NCBI RefSeq assembly: GCF_020103695.1
Contig: NZ_JAHXBF010000011.1
Coordinates: forward strand, 186,001 to 250,000
From: Hyalangium versicolor
Lineage (GTDB): Bacteria; Myxococcota; Myxococcia; Myxococcales; Myxococcaceae
DNA: 64,000 bases
Reading direction: 5' to 3'
The translations under genes and the position numbers were made by a program. A model generated the notes under the pieces. It ran no database searches, was not told the DNA's origin, and saw nothing but the letters and a program-made list of their open reading frames with translations. Positions 62,796 through 64,000 of this stretch are shown piece by piece (positions within the stretch are counted from its first letter, which is position 1; each line of letters begins with the position of its first letter).

Positions 62796-63917
62796 ATGAA
62801 AACGCGCCCCTTCCGCTCGAACTCGCTGCCTTCGCTGTCGACGCCACGGCCCACCGCGCCCACCCCTCCCCGGAGCGCCCCCCCTTCGCCGCGCACCCCG
62901 ACCGCCCCGCAGCTCCCGGACATCACGAGGCAGATCCCGACGCAGTCGGTCCGGAATCCGCAGCCGGGCAAGCTCCAGGGCAACTACTCGAACCTGGAGA
63001 GCCACTTCGGCCGGAAGACCCAGGAGCAGGCGGCGCTCAACCAGTGGAATACCAATGCCGCCGGGCGCAACCAGGGCGTCGTCCACCTGATCGACTATGC
63101 GTACGCGCGTCCCACCAAGTTCGACACGACCCCCCCCAACGTGAAGCTCACCCCTCAGCAGCAGCAGGCGCTGAAGCAGGGCGACAAGCTCGGGTGGAAT
63201 GAGGCGCAGTGGAAGCAGAACCTTGGCGAAACGAACTTCAACAGCCTGAAGTCCAAGGGCTACTTCTCGGAGTTCGCCGGGGGCGACAACAAGGTGCCCG
63301 TGGGCGCCAATCCCCAGCGGTGGCAGCAGCTGACCACCAACCATCAGCAGCTCTCGTCGCAGATCAGCACGGGCGAGGCGGCGCTGAAGACCCAGCGCCA
63401 GGCGTATACCCAGCAGCTGACTGCTCAAGGGGTGCCGAAGAAGGAGATGGGCGCCAAGATCAAGGAGTGGGAGGCCCAGAACCCCCAGAAGCAGCAGCTC
63501 GACGCCCTGAAGGCACAGCGGACTGGCATCGAGAGCGATATGAACGCGCAGCGGCGCTACACGCTGGCCTCCGACACGAGCAAGCAGGGACGGCTGGAGC
63601 AGATCGAGAAGGCCAATGGCCTGCCCCCGGGTTCGCTGCGCAACGGCAACGAGATCGTCGGAGGGACCAACGCGGTCCAGCAGCACCTGCAGAACAATGC
63701 GCCGTTTCCGGCCAACGCGCTCTCTCCCAACAAGCCGCTGGAGATGTACGTCAAGCAGCCGGACGGGAAGTGGTCGCTGCAGCAGGTCCAGCCGCAGGAT
63801 CTGGCGACCACCTACAGTGGAAAGCAGGAAGCGGGCGGCCTGTCGATCGCGCAGTGGGGCTTGAGCCCCGAGGAACTGAAGCTGTCGACCGTGATGGGCG
63901 CCGGCGGCAAGAAGTAG
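62796..63917 (+). CDS. Gln/Pro-rich protein of unknown function
   Basis: A 373-residue protein without signal peptide or membrane segment. The first 45 residues are Pro/Ser/Thr-rich and basic (PRPTAPTPPRSAPPSPRTPT). A globular part with NYSNLESHFGRKTQEQAALN and VVHLIDYAYARPTKF follows, then a Gln-rich helical region (about 170-260; QQLTTNHQQLSSQIS) and a C-terminal part with PLEMYVKQPDGKWSLQQVQP. I do not recognise a family. The disordered start and helical middle would fit a secreted effector or scaffold, but this is a guess. AGGAG lies eight bases before the ATG. Confidence 0.75.
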   Translation: MKTRPFRSNSLPSLSTPRPTAPTPPRSAPPSPRTPTAPQLPDITRQIPTQSVRNPQPGKLQGNYSNLESHFGRKTQEQAALNQWNTNAAGRNQGVVHLIDYAYARPTKFDTTPPNVKLTPQQQQALKQGDKLGWNEAQWKQNLGETNFNSLKSKGYFSEFAGGDNKVPVGANPQRWQQLTTNHQQLSSQISTGEAALKTQRQAYTQQLTAQGVPKKEMGAKIKEWEAQNPQKQQLDALKAQRTGIESDMNAQRRYTLASDTSKQGRLEQIEKANGLPPGSLRNGNEIVGGTNAVQQHLQNNAPFPANALSPNKPLEMYVKQPDGKWSLQQVQPQDLATTYSGKQEAGGLSIAQWGLSPEELKLSTVMGAGGKK

Positions 63918-63931
63918 GACGGAAGTCCGCT

Positions 63932-63963
63932 GTCCCGGCGGACCTGGGTGGTTCCGCCGGGAC
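63932..63963 (+). terminator. Terminator-like hairpin after the unknown gene
   Basis: GTCCCGGCGGA and TCCGCCGGGAC form a perfect 11-bp stem with a 10-base loop, 14 bases after the stop. No T tract follows, which is common in GC-rich genomes. Confidence 0.6.
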
Positions 63964-64000
63964 GGACCGGCGGAGTTTCCACAGCCCCCCTTCGCCGCGC

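Overview
The window is GC-rich and densely coded. It looks like a chromosome segment of a fruiting myxobacterium, probably suborder Cystobacterineae. The grounds are the strong GC third-position bias, GTG/TTG starts, overlapping ATGA/GTGA operons, a eukaryote-type Ser/Thr kinase beside truA, a partner-switching module, secreted multidomain hydrolases and a PUFA-synthase-like megasynthase. The genus is an inference. I saw no rRNA, tRNA, IS element or CRISPR array.

Layout. 1-1084: weakly coded left edge with the end of an unidentified gene and a doubtful ORF. 1085-9372: argR divergent from a seven-gene arginine operon (N-acylornithine carbamoyltransferase, acetylglutamate kinase, M20 deacylase, argH, argG, a DUF1611 P-loop protein, argC). 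9388-18213 (minus): a candidate polysaccharide operon running from a response-regulator PP2C phosphatase and a STAS protein to a cellulose-synthase-like GT2, a DUF3131 protein, an OpgC-type acyltransferase and an HNOBA hybrid kinase. An RsbW-like kinase gene lies divergent at 18359. 18804-28596: outer-membrane protein, second acyltransferase, CE2-like esterase, second DUF3131 protein, and two CBM/Fn3 secreted enzymes (one a GH18 chitinase).

28719-33847 (minus): membrane protein, truA, a Ser/Thr kinase with a ribbon-helix-helix-like tail, an RlmI-type methyltransferase and an amidohydrolase lacking expected metal ligands. 33935-41566 (plus): MBOAT acyltransferase, SGNH-like partner, two polytopic membrane proteins and a YfhO protein, probably a cell-surface glycan or glycolipid acylation/glycosylation operon. 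41662-44822: Cys-rich lipoprotein, M28 peptidase, FBP-type zinc-finger protein.

44902-53939: the most unusual part. A tandem-ACP/FabL-like protein, a 2165-residue hotdog-AT-KS-CLF-KR-DH synthase and a fatty-acid desaturase form a compact PUFA-synthase-like lipid pathway. 53948-62078 (minus): a six-gene RND efflux operon (MFP, RND pump, MarR, TolC, Omp85, TetR) with a promoter overlapped by a perfect palindrome. 62796-63917: a protein of unknown function behind a strong sigma54-type promoter with paired upstream palindromes.

The themes are arginine synthesis through acylated intermediates (the acyl group and the acyltransferase are open questions), partner-switch control of an envelope polysaccharide, and an unusual lipid pathway beside an exporter.
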